64,000 nucleotides of DNA, taken from NCBI GenBank assembly GCA_015680685.1, contig MNCI01001885.1:138223-202222 (forward strand), written 5' to 3'. The notes below the pieces were generated by a model that worked only from the letters and a program-made list of their open reading frames with translations, searched no databases and had not been told where the DNA came from. Positions 1-10,267 of the stretch are shown here, piece by piece. This DNA is from Gnetum montanum (lineage: Eukaryota; Streptophyta; Gnetopsida; Gnetales; Gnetaceae). Positions within the stretch are counted from its first letter, which is position 1. Each line of letters begins with the position of its first letter. The translations under genes were made by a program, and so were the position numbers.

Positions 1-740
1 CCCCTTCGTAGTTGGTATGTCATGTGACTTAAACCCTTGATGTGTTGTTTCATTAGCCTATGCTTTGTGCTTGTAACTTGTACCTGTGTATGTCATGCAT
101 GTGATTTAAATTTTATCTATATTTGTGTCTTATTACATGTTTAAGCTATGTGGTTTGTAAATACTTTTATAAGGTTTTGTTTTATATTTTAATTATTTTA
201 TTTTAAACACGTGTGCTAACCCTTATTAGAGTTTTATGTAAGTAGGTATCATGTGTTAGATGAGTTATTGGCACATGGCACTCTATGTTAGGAATGTGGT
301 ATGCTTTGATTGTTATATGATTGACTATGCCTTTATATTTTGTTTGATGCTTATTTAAATTATTTTATATTTTATTTACTGTAGAGTAGTAGTGTAGAAT
401 AGTATCCTTTAGATAGCTATATTAGGATTAAAACCTTATACCTTGTATAACCTATATCTTTTATATAGCTTGCTTGTCCGTAATTAAAAATTAATTAGAG
501 GTTCAATCTTGAAAATAGATTATTTTTAGAAATAAAAAATATCTATTAATTTTAAGGGTGTTGGAACCCAATATAATTAAAACATAGGCACACATTAAGA
601 TTTATAGAAGAGTATAACTTAGTGCTACCTTGTAAAATCAAATCTTTGACATAGGGTTACCAGGCCAAGACCTGTACTACTAGGCTAATACCTCATTGTT
701 CTAGGACTTATATTAGAAGTTGCAACGGAAGTCATAACGT
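1..740. other. AT-rich stretch, no gene recognised
   Basis: This stretch is AT-rich and full of stops on both strands. I recognise no protein domain, LTR end or RNA gene. It leads directly into decayed retroelement RNase H/integrase sequence, so it is probably also old element DNA, but nothing here proves that. Confidence 0.4.
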
Positions 741-1945
741 TTTGTATGCACATGTGAAAATTGCTGCCAATAGGAATGGATTAAGAAAAGATTTAGTTTT
801 GATGTTAGAAACAAAGTTTGGATTGAAAAATGAACGAAAGAAAGAGTTAAGTCATCATGTGCTTGGTTATCTAGTCTTCATGTGCATAGATCACAATGCA
901 ATTAGGTTCTTCATGAATAAGAAAATGACTAACCCTTATGTGATATGATGGTTAGTGATCCTATAATAATTTGACATTATAATAATTGACCAAAAAGGCA
1001 TTACAATGTAGTTACAAATCATTTATCTCAATTATGAAGGGACAATAAGGTTGATGTAGAGCTACTCTTTGATTAGTTTCTAGATGAACTATTATTTACA
1101 AAAGTCATAATAGTTTCTAGTTAAATCATGGTATGCTAAATATCTTACATACTTACTTACGCAGGAGGTTCCTACTAAATACAACAAGTGTAGGAAATAA
1201 CAACCCTTATATTAGGTTAAGCACTACATGGAGATAGAGAATAAGCTCTACAATATTTGCAAAAATGGCCTAGTTTGTTGGTGCATGCCTAAGGAAGACT
1301 AGTTAAAAGTGCTCTAAGATGCTCATATGGACCTTGTGGAGGCCACTATGTAGGGAGATGAACAACCATTAAAATCCTCATGTTTGGATACTTTTGTCCT
1401 ATAGTTTTTAGGGATGTCTATCAATTTCCTAAATCCTACGAAAGGTGTCAATGAGATGATGGGATAATAGTAAGGTTTGAAGGATCCTAGTACTGGATCT
1501 AATCGTTGGAATTATTTAACTTGTAAAAAATTAATTTCATGGGTTTGATCACACCCATGTGAAATGAGAAATCCTATGTCATTATTATCATAGACTACTA
1601 TACAAAATGGGTATAAGCCATTGTAGTATTTAACTATATACCAATAACAACCTTAACATTTTTTCAATAATAGGTGGTTAGCAAGTTTGGTATGGTAAGG
1701 AAACTTAATTTAGATAACAGTTTTCATTATATAGGTGCTACCTTCAAAAAGATAATGCAATGTTTAGAGGTTAATCATAAATTAATAACACCTTATCACC
1801 CTAGGCAAATAGTCATGAAAAAGTAATCAATTGGAAAATTACATGCATTCTTACAAGGATTATTTGCAAATTTAGGAAGGATTCAAGCATATAACTAAAT
1901 AATCCTTTAAGAACTTATCACTCCAGTTGGAAAATTTTTATAGGC
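741..1945 (+). pseudogene. Decayed Ty3/gypsy RNase H-integrase fragment
   Basis: Conceptual translation with several frame changes shows the end of an RNase H domain (an 'IDHNAIRFFMNKKMTNPYVI'-like stretch near 890-945), then integrase. Visible pieces are the zinc-binding 'YGPCGGHYVGR' region near 1330-1360, a core beginning near 1530 ('INFMGLITPM', then 'YYTKWV') and 'HKLITPYHPRQ' near 1775-1810. The closest match is the integrase of elements A and E here, so it belongs to the same Athila/Tat-like group but lies on the plus strand. Stops are frequent and no function remains. No LTR can be assigned to it in the window. Confidence 0.75.
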
Positions 1946-2293
1946 TATTCGTCGTCATCATCCTAGTCTTATCCCAACAAAATGGGATCAACTACATAAG
2001 TCATTTTTTGTCATTTTCCTCTATGATGACCTATATCTTTGTTTCAAATAATGATGTTACATGTCATTTCTTGAGAATGCCCTAGTTCCATAGTAATTAG
2101 GGCTTGTGATTATTACACATCACATTTTGGAAATGCTTTAACATCTACAAAATCTAAAAAAGAACTCATCAATGGGATTTGGTAAGGTTTTATAGTCGAC
2201 TACCAACTTGACACTAACCCTCCTCCTTTTGTATATGGGCTTAGCACTAGCATTGGCATATGAATTAGTGTATGTAAAATTGCATAAGTTACC
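1946..2293 (+). repeat. RTE-type LINE 3' tail-like sequence
   Basis: Two short stretches resemble the conserved 3' end of plant RTE-clade LINEs as I remember it. One is near 1950-2015, with 'CTTATCCCAACAAAATGGGA' followed by a CTACATAA-like end. The other is near 2200-2275, with 'CTAACCCTCCTCCTTTTGTA' followed by GGGCTTAGCA. They directly follow the integrase relic and are cut by the 5' LTR of element H, so they were present before H arrived. The assignment rests on remembered motif similarity only. Confidence 0.5.
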
Positions 2294-3220
2294 TGATGAA
2301 TTGTACTTAGGTAGGCTACTTCAATGGGCATGCGTCAATGTAGCCCCATCAACGTATCCCTATAGACACATGGTCAAATGTATCAATGCTAATGCAGGAA
2401 AAGCATATATAAATGCAATCATTACCCTCATTTATGACATCTTAGATTCATAGCATAGCAAAGCTATTGTAGTTTAATTTCTCCAAAGGTAGAATATTTT
2501 CCCTATGAGTGCCTGTAGTATGAATTAAAGAGATTGGACGGTGTTTTATTCGAACGCCAGGTACCTGAATACATTGGTGTGAATGAAAATAAAGTTAAGC
2601 TTTTTTATATTCATTGTAGCACTTGGATTAGTTTACACTTTTCTATTTGCACTTTACTTTTAATTTCCTTTACATTCATGGTTTTATTAATTAATGAACT
2701 TAACCATAAATATGTAAGTATGACCACTTTGAGCATAATGGATTACGATTGGTAATCCCAGTAGTGGCCATTTGGTATGCCCAATAATAGCAACTTAGTA
2801 ACCCTATAGTGGCCATTTGGTATGCCTAGTAATTACAACTTAGTAACCCAATAGCATTGATACTAGTTTGGGATGTGTACGGTAAGTGGGAATGGTTACT
2901 TTATGTTAGGATAGTTAGTTAATAGGTCAATTAAGTAGTTAAATAGTTAATTATTAAATCTTCATTTACTCATCTAGCTGTTAGGATAGAAAATGTATAA
3001 AAATACAAATAAAAATAAACATCATAATTCTTAACTCACTTTCAATCATACATATTGATAACACAAGTGTGAGTTAGAAAGACAAAGATCATACAACCCC
3101 TTGCTTCATAGTTTAAGACTATGGGAAAACTTAGGAACTAAGTTCATAGAATTTGACCAGATCACTGGTGCATGCTTGTGATCAGTATGGTTGGGTGTAG
3201 GGAATACCTGCTGCTCATCA
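2294..3220 (+). repeat. Element H 5' LTR
   Basis: It starts TGATGAATTG and ends GCTCATCA just before a primer-binding site. A TATA-like 'CATATAAATGC' lies near 2404-2414. The stretch 2755-2900 holds 'TTGGTAATCCCAGTAGTGGC' and related repeats, the reverse complement of a segment found in the minus-strand LTRs of A, E and C. The 3' copy at 18697 shares the TATA region, the 'TAGAATATTTTC' stretch near 2485 and the 'GGTATGCCCA' repeats. Confidence 0.75.
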
Positions 3221-3221
3221 T

Positions 3222-3239
3222 TGGTGCTGTTGTTGGGGA
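3222..3239 (+). other. Element H primer-binding site
   Basis: TGGTGCTGTTGTTGGGGA follows the LTR after one spacer base. It is a mutated form of the tRNA-Asp-type site seen better in element E (TGGCGTCATTGCCGGGGA). It fixes the orientation of H as plus. Confidence 0.75.
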
Positions 3240-3393
3240 CTCTAGTTAGTTAAGTGTGTTAATTAGTAGTAGACTATGAAATTATACAAAGACATTGTAA
3301 AGATAACACAATTATGATTACTATTATCCAATAAGGGAAATAATTAAAGAGATAAAATATCAAAAGGTATATTGTCTTTTACATACAACTAAT

Positions 3394-4425
3394 ATGGATT
3401 CTTCTCATAGGGATGAATCTCCACCAAATGTAGTAGAATCCAATTAGCAACAAGGGCCAACCAAAAGGCCCCAACAACTCAAAGTTGTCTATGCCCATCT
3501 GGAGCCTTATAATTCAGATTTCACTTTCATCTTACATCAAGATGAACAAATGCGCTAGAGGAACATGGAAGGTAACATTGTGTTGCCTCATGATTAATCT
3601 ATTCCTGCCATGTTGATGACCAATCTCATGAAACTAGGCATCCCCGCACTAAATTTAGAATATGAGGTCTAGGCCCACACTTATAGGGATTATAACCCTA
3701 CAAATGTCTAGTAAAAGAAAGATTAGCACATGGAAGCACATTATGAGGCCTCTTAGGAAAAGAGGATTCCAATGTAATTATTCTTATAGCAGCACAAGAA
3801 GGGTGAGGATTTCTTTTTTGGCTAATCCCAATACATAGATTCTCCTCCTTCCTTTGATGAGAAGACCCTTTGCTAATGGTTAGAGTCAACTTTGGATAGC
3901 CTTGGTGATGAAAAGATAAGGTCTCAAGATCATGGATGCTCAAAGGATAGAAATCCTAGCCATTCATCTAAGTGCAAGGAGAGTGATAAACAGAAGGATA
4001 AAGAAAAACAAATAGATTGGGATGGGGATCGAAGGAGAAGAACTAGTAGGAATTTTTCTCCTTGTTATTCTTCTTCTTCATCCTCAACATCCCCTTTGTC
4101 CTCAAAATTTAATAAAATAAGTCAAGGTGGAGTCAAGAGGAGGAACATATGAGATTGGAATGGAGATGAGTGGTGGGATAGAGATGAATAAAGATCCCAC
4201 CAAGGTGATCAAGACCAAAGCCATAGATAACCACAAAGGAACGAAGAGCATCATTGGGAAAGAAGGCATAGCAGAAATCATCATAAGCATCATGGTCATG
4301 AAAGGGACCACCGTGAATGACATGACTATGATAAGCCTTTGTTGGTTATTAGAAACATGCTTAATATTTCAGAAGCTATAGGAATTCTTATAAGACATCA
4401 GAATTAAAAGGTTGGATATGAATAA
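3394..4425 (+). pseudogene. Element H gag, 5' part
   Basis: The chosen ATG at 3394 begins 'MDSSHRDESPP', matching the gag starts of A ('MSSSHRKDD'), E and C. The conserved 'FTFILHQDEQMR' motif follows near residues 45-57. Next is a Ser/Arg/His/Asp-rich region (about 3890-4320) as in the other gags here. The reading ends in 'RLDMNN' where element A was inserted. Several in-frame stops show it is dead. In the family, gag forms the virus-like particle that packages the element RNA. Confidence 0.75.
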
Positions 4426-5259
4426 TGATAAGTGACGAGGTACCCCTACATCCAACCACACAAATCACTAAGGCATTCACGTGCGATCTGGTTGAATTCT
4501 ATGGACCTATAGTTTTCTAGTGCGCTAGTTCTATAGGAAGCAAACTGGATGTTAAGAACATTCGTTGTCTTCCCAACTACACTTGTGAAGCTCAAGGGTA
4601 TGGTTTAATTGTAATTGAGGCACATAATTTTTATCATTTTATATTTTATGATTTTGGTGCTTGAAATAAACAGGATAGAAAATAAAGTAATTTAATGTCT
4701 ACTTTAAATCTAATTGGCTAACTATTGTTCAACTAGTTTTGACATAAGTATTCAATTCTGCTTGTTGTACACATCCTGAACACATATAACATTGCTGGGT
4801 TACCAAGTGTTAAGCATTGCTAGGATTACCAAATGCCATACGCATGCTCTAAGTGGTCGTACTTGTGTGTTTACTTAATCTCTATTTAGCTTATCTCGCT
4901 TAATTACTTAATTAGCTTAATTATTGAAGAACATTGAATAAATAACTAAAAACATTAAATGCATGAATAAAACATTTAAGCTACCTAGAATGTTGTAAGG
5001 TTTATCAAGAAGCTCATCTTTATTATTGCACACACTACCATGCTCAATAAAGATCCATATACTCAATGACTCTTGCTGCAGGCACTTAGGAAAATATTCT
5101 AACTTTTGAATGTAAAAATGACAAGAGCTTCACTACAATTATGACAAGATATCCCCTAAAAATGATGGGTTGGCACATATTTATAGGCAAGAGTGGGCCC
5201 TACATTGATGGAGCCTAGTCAATGAGGCCTCGTCGACATGACCAATCTGTGACTCATCA
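4426..5259 (-). repeat. Element A 3' LTR
   Basis: In plus orientation it starts TGATAAGTGACGAGG and ends GTGACTCATCA. It pairs with 16699-17551. A TATA box (CCTATAAATATG on minus) lies at 5176-5187. Between the TATA box and the U3 edge are 'CCTAGTCAATGAGG' (5214-5227) and the palindrome GTCGAC. Substitutions and small indels against the partner copy point to an old insertion. Confidence 0.9.
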
Positions 5260-5271
5260 TACCCCCATGAT
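5260..5271 (-). other. Element A polypurine tract
   Basis: On the minus strand ATCATGGGGGTA abuts the first base of the LTR (TGATGAGTCAC), the expected place for plus-strand priming. Elements B (38981-38992) and C (54487-54498) have the same arrangement, and H has it on the plus strand. Confidence 0.8.
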
Positions 5272-5484
5272 TGAATGAAAACTAGTCCTCAAGTTCTTTA
5301 CAAAATTGGGAAGGTATGGGATTATTAACTAGCACATGACACAATAAAACTAACATGACAAAACTAACTGCCTCGGTGTAGGGATCAACAAAATTATAAA
5401 GTTGTGGTGTTCACGACACAAAATTGAATACCAAACAAAAATTTGACAACATGTCCTTTGATGATGTGAAGACAATTGAAAAGA

Positions 5485-8349
5485 TCACATGGTCCTAGGC
5501 AGTGGAGGCTCTTGAGGATTTGATGGACCTTCTCCAGCTTCAGGCACATGCTATAGTTGAGGTTGTTATGGTTGTCTTGCTACTATTGCAACTTCTAGTG
5601 GAAGAAGGAAAGCATCCAACAATGCTTTCATCTTCTCCTCCTTACTCCTAGGATTGTGCACAATCCATGCAACTTTGCCAATGTGGGCCAAAATGGGCAC
5701 ATCTCAAGGACAAGGAATTGCTGGGAATAGCTCCTTAGCATTAATGAAGTAGGCAGTGAATTGTTTACGCTTGATGTTAAACACCATGATTACATTTTGT
5801 AGCTCATGGTAATCATTCATGCTCTTGGCTAGGTTCTCGGTAGTTGATCGTTAATCAATAAATCTTACCTTGAGAACTTTAAGTTCAGCGTTTATTATCA
5901 TAAGCTTTTGATTGGTGTCCTTGTGGTGCTTAAACTCGGCCTTGTATAGCAAGTACGAGATAGCCAACTACTTTTCAAGTTTTAATCGTAGTTGTTCAAC
6001 AGTTAGCATTGCTAGATTTGCATATCAAAAATTGGCCAATTCCATATATTCTATCATCTCTTTGATTTGCAACTCCTTCATGTAGATCTCTACTTTGTTG
6101 TAGGCATCTATCCCATCAATGATAGGCTGCCACACCCCCCTTCCTTGCTGGAGTTACTAGAGGATCTCATTTAGTTTTTCCTTAGTCACTTGGATATGTT
6201 TTTCATTTACCTCCTTTTGCAGGCCAACCTAGCCTCTATAGTGATCCTTTACTTTCTCAAATTTGATAGCCTCATTTTTCTAAGTGGTAATTTCAATGGC
6301 AGATTTTTGGCGTAAGGCATAGAATTCCTACATAAAGAGATTGTGATTCTCTATTGCCAATCTCCTCAATTCTGTATTTTCTCTAGTTGTTTACTCCTAC
6401 TATTGCAGGATGAATTCTTGCATCTATTGTTTTTGTGCATGAACATTTCATAGACAATGGTTTTTTACAGTCAAGGTTTCACTTTTTTGGCACATCTAAA
6501 CTAAGTCCTTTTGAACTGAATAGGTTTTTACTTTAGCTACAGATTGGATAAAAATGGCCACCACCATTCCCTCCTCAACTTGTTTTAATTGCTCTTGAAG
6601 TTGCTGAAAAGCTTCATCTCTTATTATTATAGGGTTGAGAAGTGCGGGATCATCAAAATAAGCACATAATTTAGCAACTTCTGTGATCAAGTGTTAGTTT
6701 TGTGCTTGAGCCATTTCAAGTTGCCCTTCCAAGATGATAGATTTTTCCTTTGCTTCAAGCAGCTCCGACTGGTTTGTAATAATGTTATTCGAAAAATAAA
6801 AGATGTTCAAAATTGATTGCTTGATCCTCACCAGTCGGTCCAGCAACTCTTTGTGTTGGGCTACACTTGATTTTCCATTGAAAGTTTCTGTGAACATCTA
6901 CACATCTCTAAGTGTAGAAATGTTTGGTACAGATATCATGGATGCATTTAATGCCTCAGTGATTCTATTAGCAACCACTTGTACAACTGTCTCCTGCCCT
7001 TGGTGCTGCATCACTAATATAGTTGCCTCCTTGCTCTCCTCTAAGTGCATCAAAAAGTAAGTAGCATTTTTAGAGATTTCTGATAATAAATGGTGTTGAG
7101 AGAGAGACACCATCACCTCTCAGGCATTAGGATTTGACCTTGCAAGTAGCTGAATTCATTAGGCTAAAAATATTAGTCCATCGCCCTCCATTTGACTAAT
7201 TTTTTGAGCTACTTCATTGAGGTGACTCATCGTAGGTTAGTACACAGATTGATCCCCACCACTTGTTCTTGCTTACTGCTTCTGCTATTGTAAGAGCTTC
7301 TCTTGAATTTTACGCAAGAACTCAATGGTAGCACAAGCTTCGAGCATTGTTTCCTAAGTAGTTGGTGGAGGTGGTGGTTGTTGCTCCTCTTCTTTGGAGA
7401 TGGTAGGTGTCTTATCCTACATCATTTTGGACCAAGTAGTAATGGGAGTATACCTGATTATGTCATTTACATGGCAGACTATCCCTATCCTTTTGTAAAG
7501 TTTTTTGATAAGGCATGCAAAGGGCAGGGTTTTCCTTCCACATTCATGCTCTTTAAAACACTTTTCTATCTCTAGATAGATTAATTGTGGAAGGTTTGTT
7601 GGAAATTTCTCACTTAGAGCGGCACATGCCCAAGTAGAGAAGGAAATGACTTTATTGGACCTCATCGTCAGATTAAGGTGATAGGCCACTATCTTGAAGT
7701 ATATGCACTCCACTGGTGTGAGCGTGCCAAACTCCTTATGGTGAACCTTAGAACACCACTGGGTTCACTCTATTTTCATCTCTGGATTAGCTTGCGTTGA
7801 AAGTTCTGCCAGTTGTGTCCCATAATTAGGCAACCCAAGAGCCTGTGCAATGGCTTCACCTAAGTAGGACACTTAAATGTCCTTGATCTTCATAGTAGAA
7901 CTTACTTTTCTACTGTAACAAAAAAGGTATGTCTCTCCCATGTATCACTCCCCATTTGAAGTGATGATTGACCACATGGGAGAGCTTTGCAAGTATGTCT
8001 TTACCTTCTCTAGAGCATTCTCTAAGAATGACCCAAAGTTCAGATCTTGGAGAACTAAGCATTGAACATTATGGGCCCTGATTGTGTCAAGGCAGGCTTG
8101 TGTCAGTGTGACCTCAAGTCTTGGTATAGGCCTTGATGCCTCTCCTCGCTGTGATCACTCTGTTGCAACCCCTTTCTTAGGAATCCATCAAACAGATTCC
8201 ACTTTGAGCTCCTCCTAAAGAGGTCTTATTACATGGGTTTTTTCTTCCTGTTCTTGGGCTTGTTCTTGCTAGTCCCTTCTAGCTGTAGGTCATTTCTTCT
8301 TTTGTTAAGATGGTTCTCCCTCCTATGGTTATTTTAGTCTTGGTGCCAT
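5485..8349 (-). pseudogene. Element A third ORF (env position): conserved domain plus coiled coil
   Basis: The ORF of about 955 codons runs from ATG (8347-8349, 'MAPRLK') to TGA (5485-5487, ending 'LPRTM'); stops and frameshifts interrupt it. The boundaries are set by comparison with its homologue in element B. The middle part (7713-7417) contains 'MECIYFKIVAYHLNL' and 'LACLIKKLYKRIGI'-like blocks aligning with B. The remainder (about 7116-5490) is rich in Glu, Gln, Lys and Leu and looks like a long coiled coil ('FQQLQEQLKQVEEGM'). I see no clear signal peptide or membrane segment, so Env is not supported. The N-terminal half resembles, by residue pattern only, the plant-specific ATHILA ORF-1/transposon domain. 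Its function is unknown. The ATG is directly preceded by a splice-acceptor-like CAG. Confidence 0.65.
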
Positions 8350-10267
8350 CTGTTATCACAGTATGACCACGGGTTAGCAATTATTGTGTAACATGAAACA
8401 ATTAGGATACCATATCTCCTTAGGGAAGTTACACCTAGCTAAGTTGTGATTATCATTGATCTGACCAATTTTAATCATTAGTTTAGTTGTATTTTAATGT
8501 TAATAAGTGATTATAGTCATACCACAGGGTGTTGAAAGGGTTAAACTCTCAAAAATTGATGATTTAATATCATTGTATTCATTAACCCTTTGGGGAAGTT
8601 GGAAAAAGTTTCAAAAATTTTTTGTCAAAAACCTTAAGGTTTGCAGCCTCCATGACTAAGAGCTTACCATCGGTAGCTACAGGATCAAAGAATGAAGTGA
8701 TTTGGAGAAACAATTGGAAAGTTATGGGCTTTAGAAGGTTTTAGGCTCTAAAAAATGGCAAAACTCCCATCTTGTTGTGAAGTAAATGATAAAAATTTTA
8801 AAGTGTTTGACGGTATTTATAGATTTTTTTCATTGCATTGACAAGGCCTAGTCAATGAGGCTCCATTGGTCAATTGCATCAACTAGGCCTAGTCAACGTA
8901 GTTGTTAACCACCATTGACTTTGGTAAAACTTGGAAAATACAAGGAGTTTTTAAGTGAAATGGGGATCAAATGGAAGCCCAAAAAGCTATGAACATGATA
9001 AAAATGGTAGAAGAGGATGTTGGAGTTTAGAAAATTAAGAGAATGGTTGGAGAATGAAATTTTAAGGAGCACAGAGTTGGATGTATAATGGGGCACATGA
9101 TAGATATGATTGCAACAATGTCTAAGGTAAAGAGCTTAACTATCCAAACTAAGAGATATGCATGTGGGTCCTCCCCATAGTAGGCACATGCCCTTTTTTC
9201 CCTTGCATAGCCTCAACTAAGAAGCTAGTGGGTCCCATAGTTGATTAACAGCTATGAAAAGTTGAGGGCCAACCTAGAACAATCTATCCAAGAATTCCAA
9301 CACGTCAAATTAAGATATCGAGCATAACATGGAAACCGGTAGTGAGGTGAGTGATGGAAAACATAAGTGGATGATTGAGAGGATGGAATGGAGTTCCAAA
9401 TCATGGTCACATGAATTCCTTTGTGGAAATTATGTTTAAATGACCTAATAAAGTCCACCCTTAGTCTAGACCAAAACCAACCACTTTCAGTGACTTCGCA
9501 TTGTCACTCTAAGACCAGTCCATCCCTTGAAGCATAAGCATGCATCATAGATTAAACACCATTTCTTATTTAGGGAAAAGTAGGAAGTGAAAAAGGTCCT
9601 TTGTTAGAGGGGACCATCAGGCATGGGTAACATGTCTTTCTAGTCCCATAAATAGTGCTTATAGCCTGTTATTTTGTCTAAGGGGTGTGCTTTGAATTTC
9701 CTTGTTCTCTTTTTGTTTTATTTTGTTTTCTTTTTATTTTTTATTTTTATTTTTTTTTCTTTTGTTTTGTTGTGTTGTTTTCTTTATGGGAGCCACACCA
9801 TGCAAAGACCTATGTCAACTTCCTGGCATTGGACGATGTGGAACGGTAAGAAATCCATGAAAACACACAAGCGCACAAGCAAGTAGAAAGGAACAAAGAG
9901 TATTGAATCCCCTTGAAGTCATACCCTTTTCAAACTGTTGAATCCTTTCCAAGTTCGGAGACTTATAGTTTTATTAATGAAAAGGGATCGCATATTCCCA
10001 AATCAAGGAAAACCATAGAGTTTGTGAATGGGTGGATGACATGAACTCACTACTTGTTCCATAAAAAATAAACCATGTCTTAGTCATCAGACATTAGAAT
10101 TCTAAAATAGAAACTAGACATTAGCAATCAAAGCATTAAGCACAAACCACCATTTAGTAAACAACAACATTGGAAATGGGTCCTGCAGTAATAAAACATT
10201 TTTATTAGCAAAAATAACAAAAATTCACATCAAAGTAAATTTAAATATATAAGAAAGTATAAAATAT
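8350..10267 (-). other. Element A spacer between integrase and third ORF
   Basis: No coding sequence is seen. Parts are conserved in elements B (42600-43640) and C (54500-56130): a 'GGCATGGGTRACATGTCTTT'-like stretch near 9615, and a stretch near 9905-9970 containing 'CCCCTTGAAGTCATACCC'. At 8814-8904 there is a copy of the LTR's TATA box plus upstream motif. Conservation of noncoding sequence between diverged elements suggests a role, perhaps RNA packaging, splicing or initiation of the third ORF's RNA, but that is inference. Confidence 0.6.
8814..8904 (-). promoter_or_regulatory. Internal LTR-like promoter upstream of third ORF
   Basis: On the minus strand CTATAAATA (8814-8822) lies 33 bp from 'CCTAGTCAATGAGG' (plus orientation, 8847-8860). 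In the LTR the same 14-mer (5214-5227) lies 35 bp from the LTR TATA box. A second 'CTAGGCCTAGTCAACG' copy follows at 8883-8898. The unit is about 465 bp upstream of the third ORF start, so it could drive that ORF. No transcript evidence is available. Confidence 0.45.

Noticed and set aside
3698-3943. Minus-strand ORF opposite element H gag
   Set aside because: It is a shadow of the plus-strand gag and shows no family motif.
7303-7575. Plus-strand ORF of 90 codons inside element A
   Set aside because: It lies antisense to the conserved block of the third ORF and has no family match.
5485-8349. Third ORF as a retroviral Env glycoprotein
   Set aside because: I could see no signal peptide, membrane anchor or cysteine pattern; the coiled coil alone is not enough.
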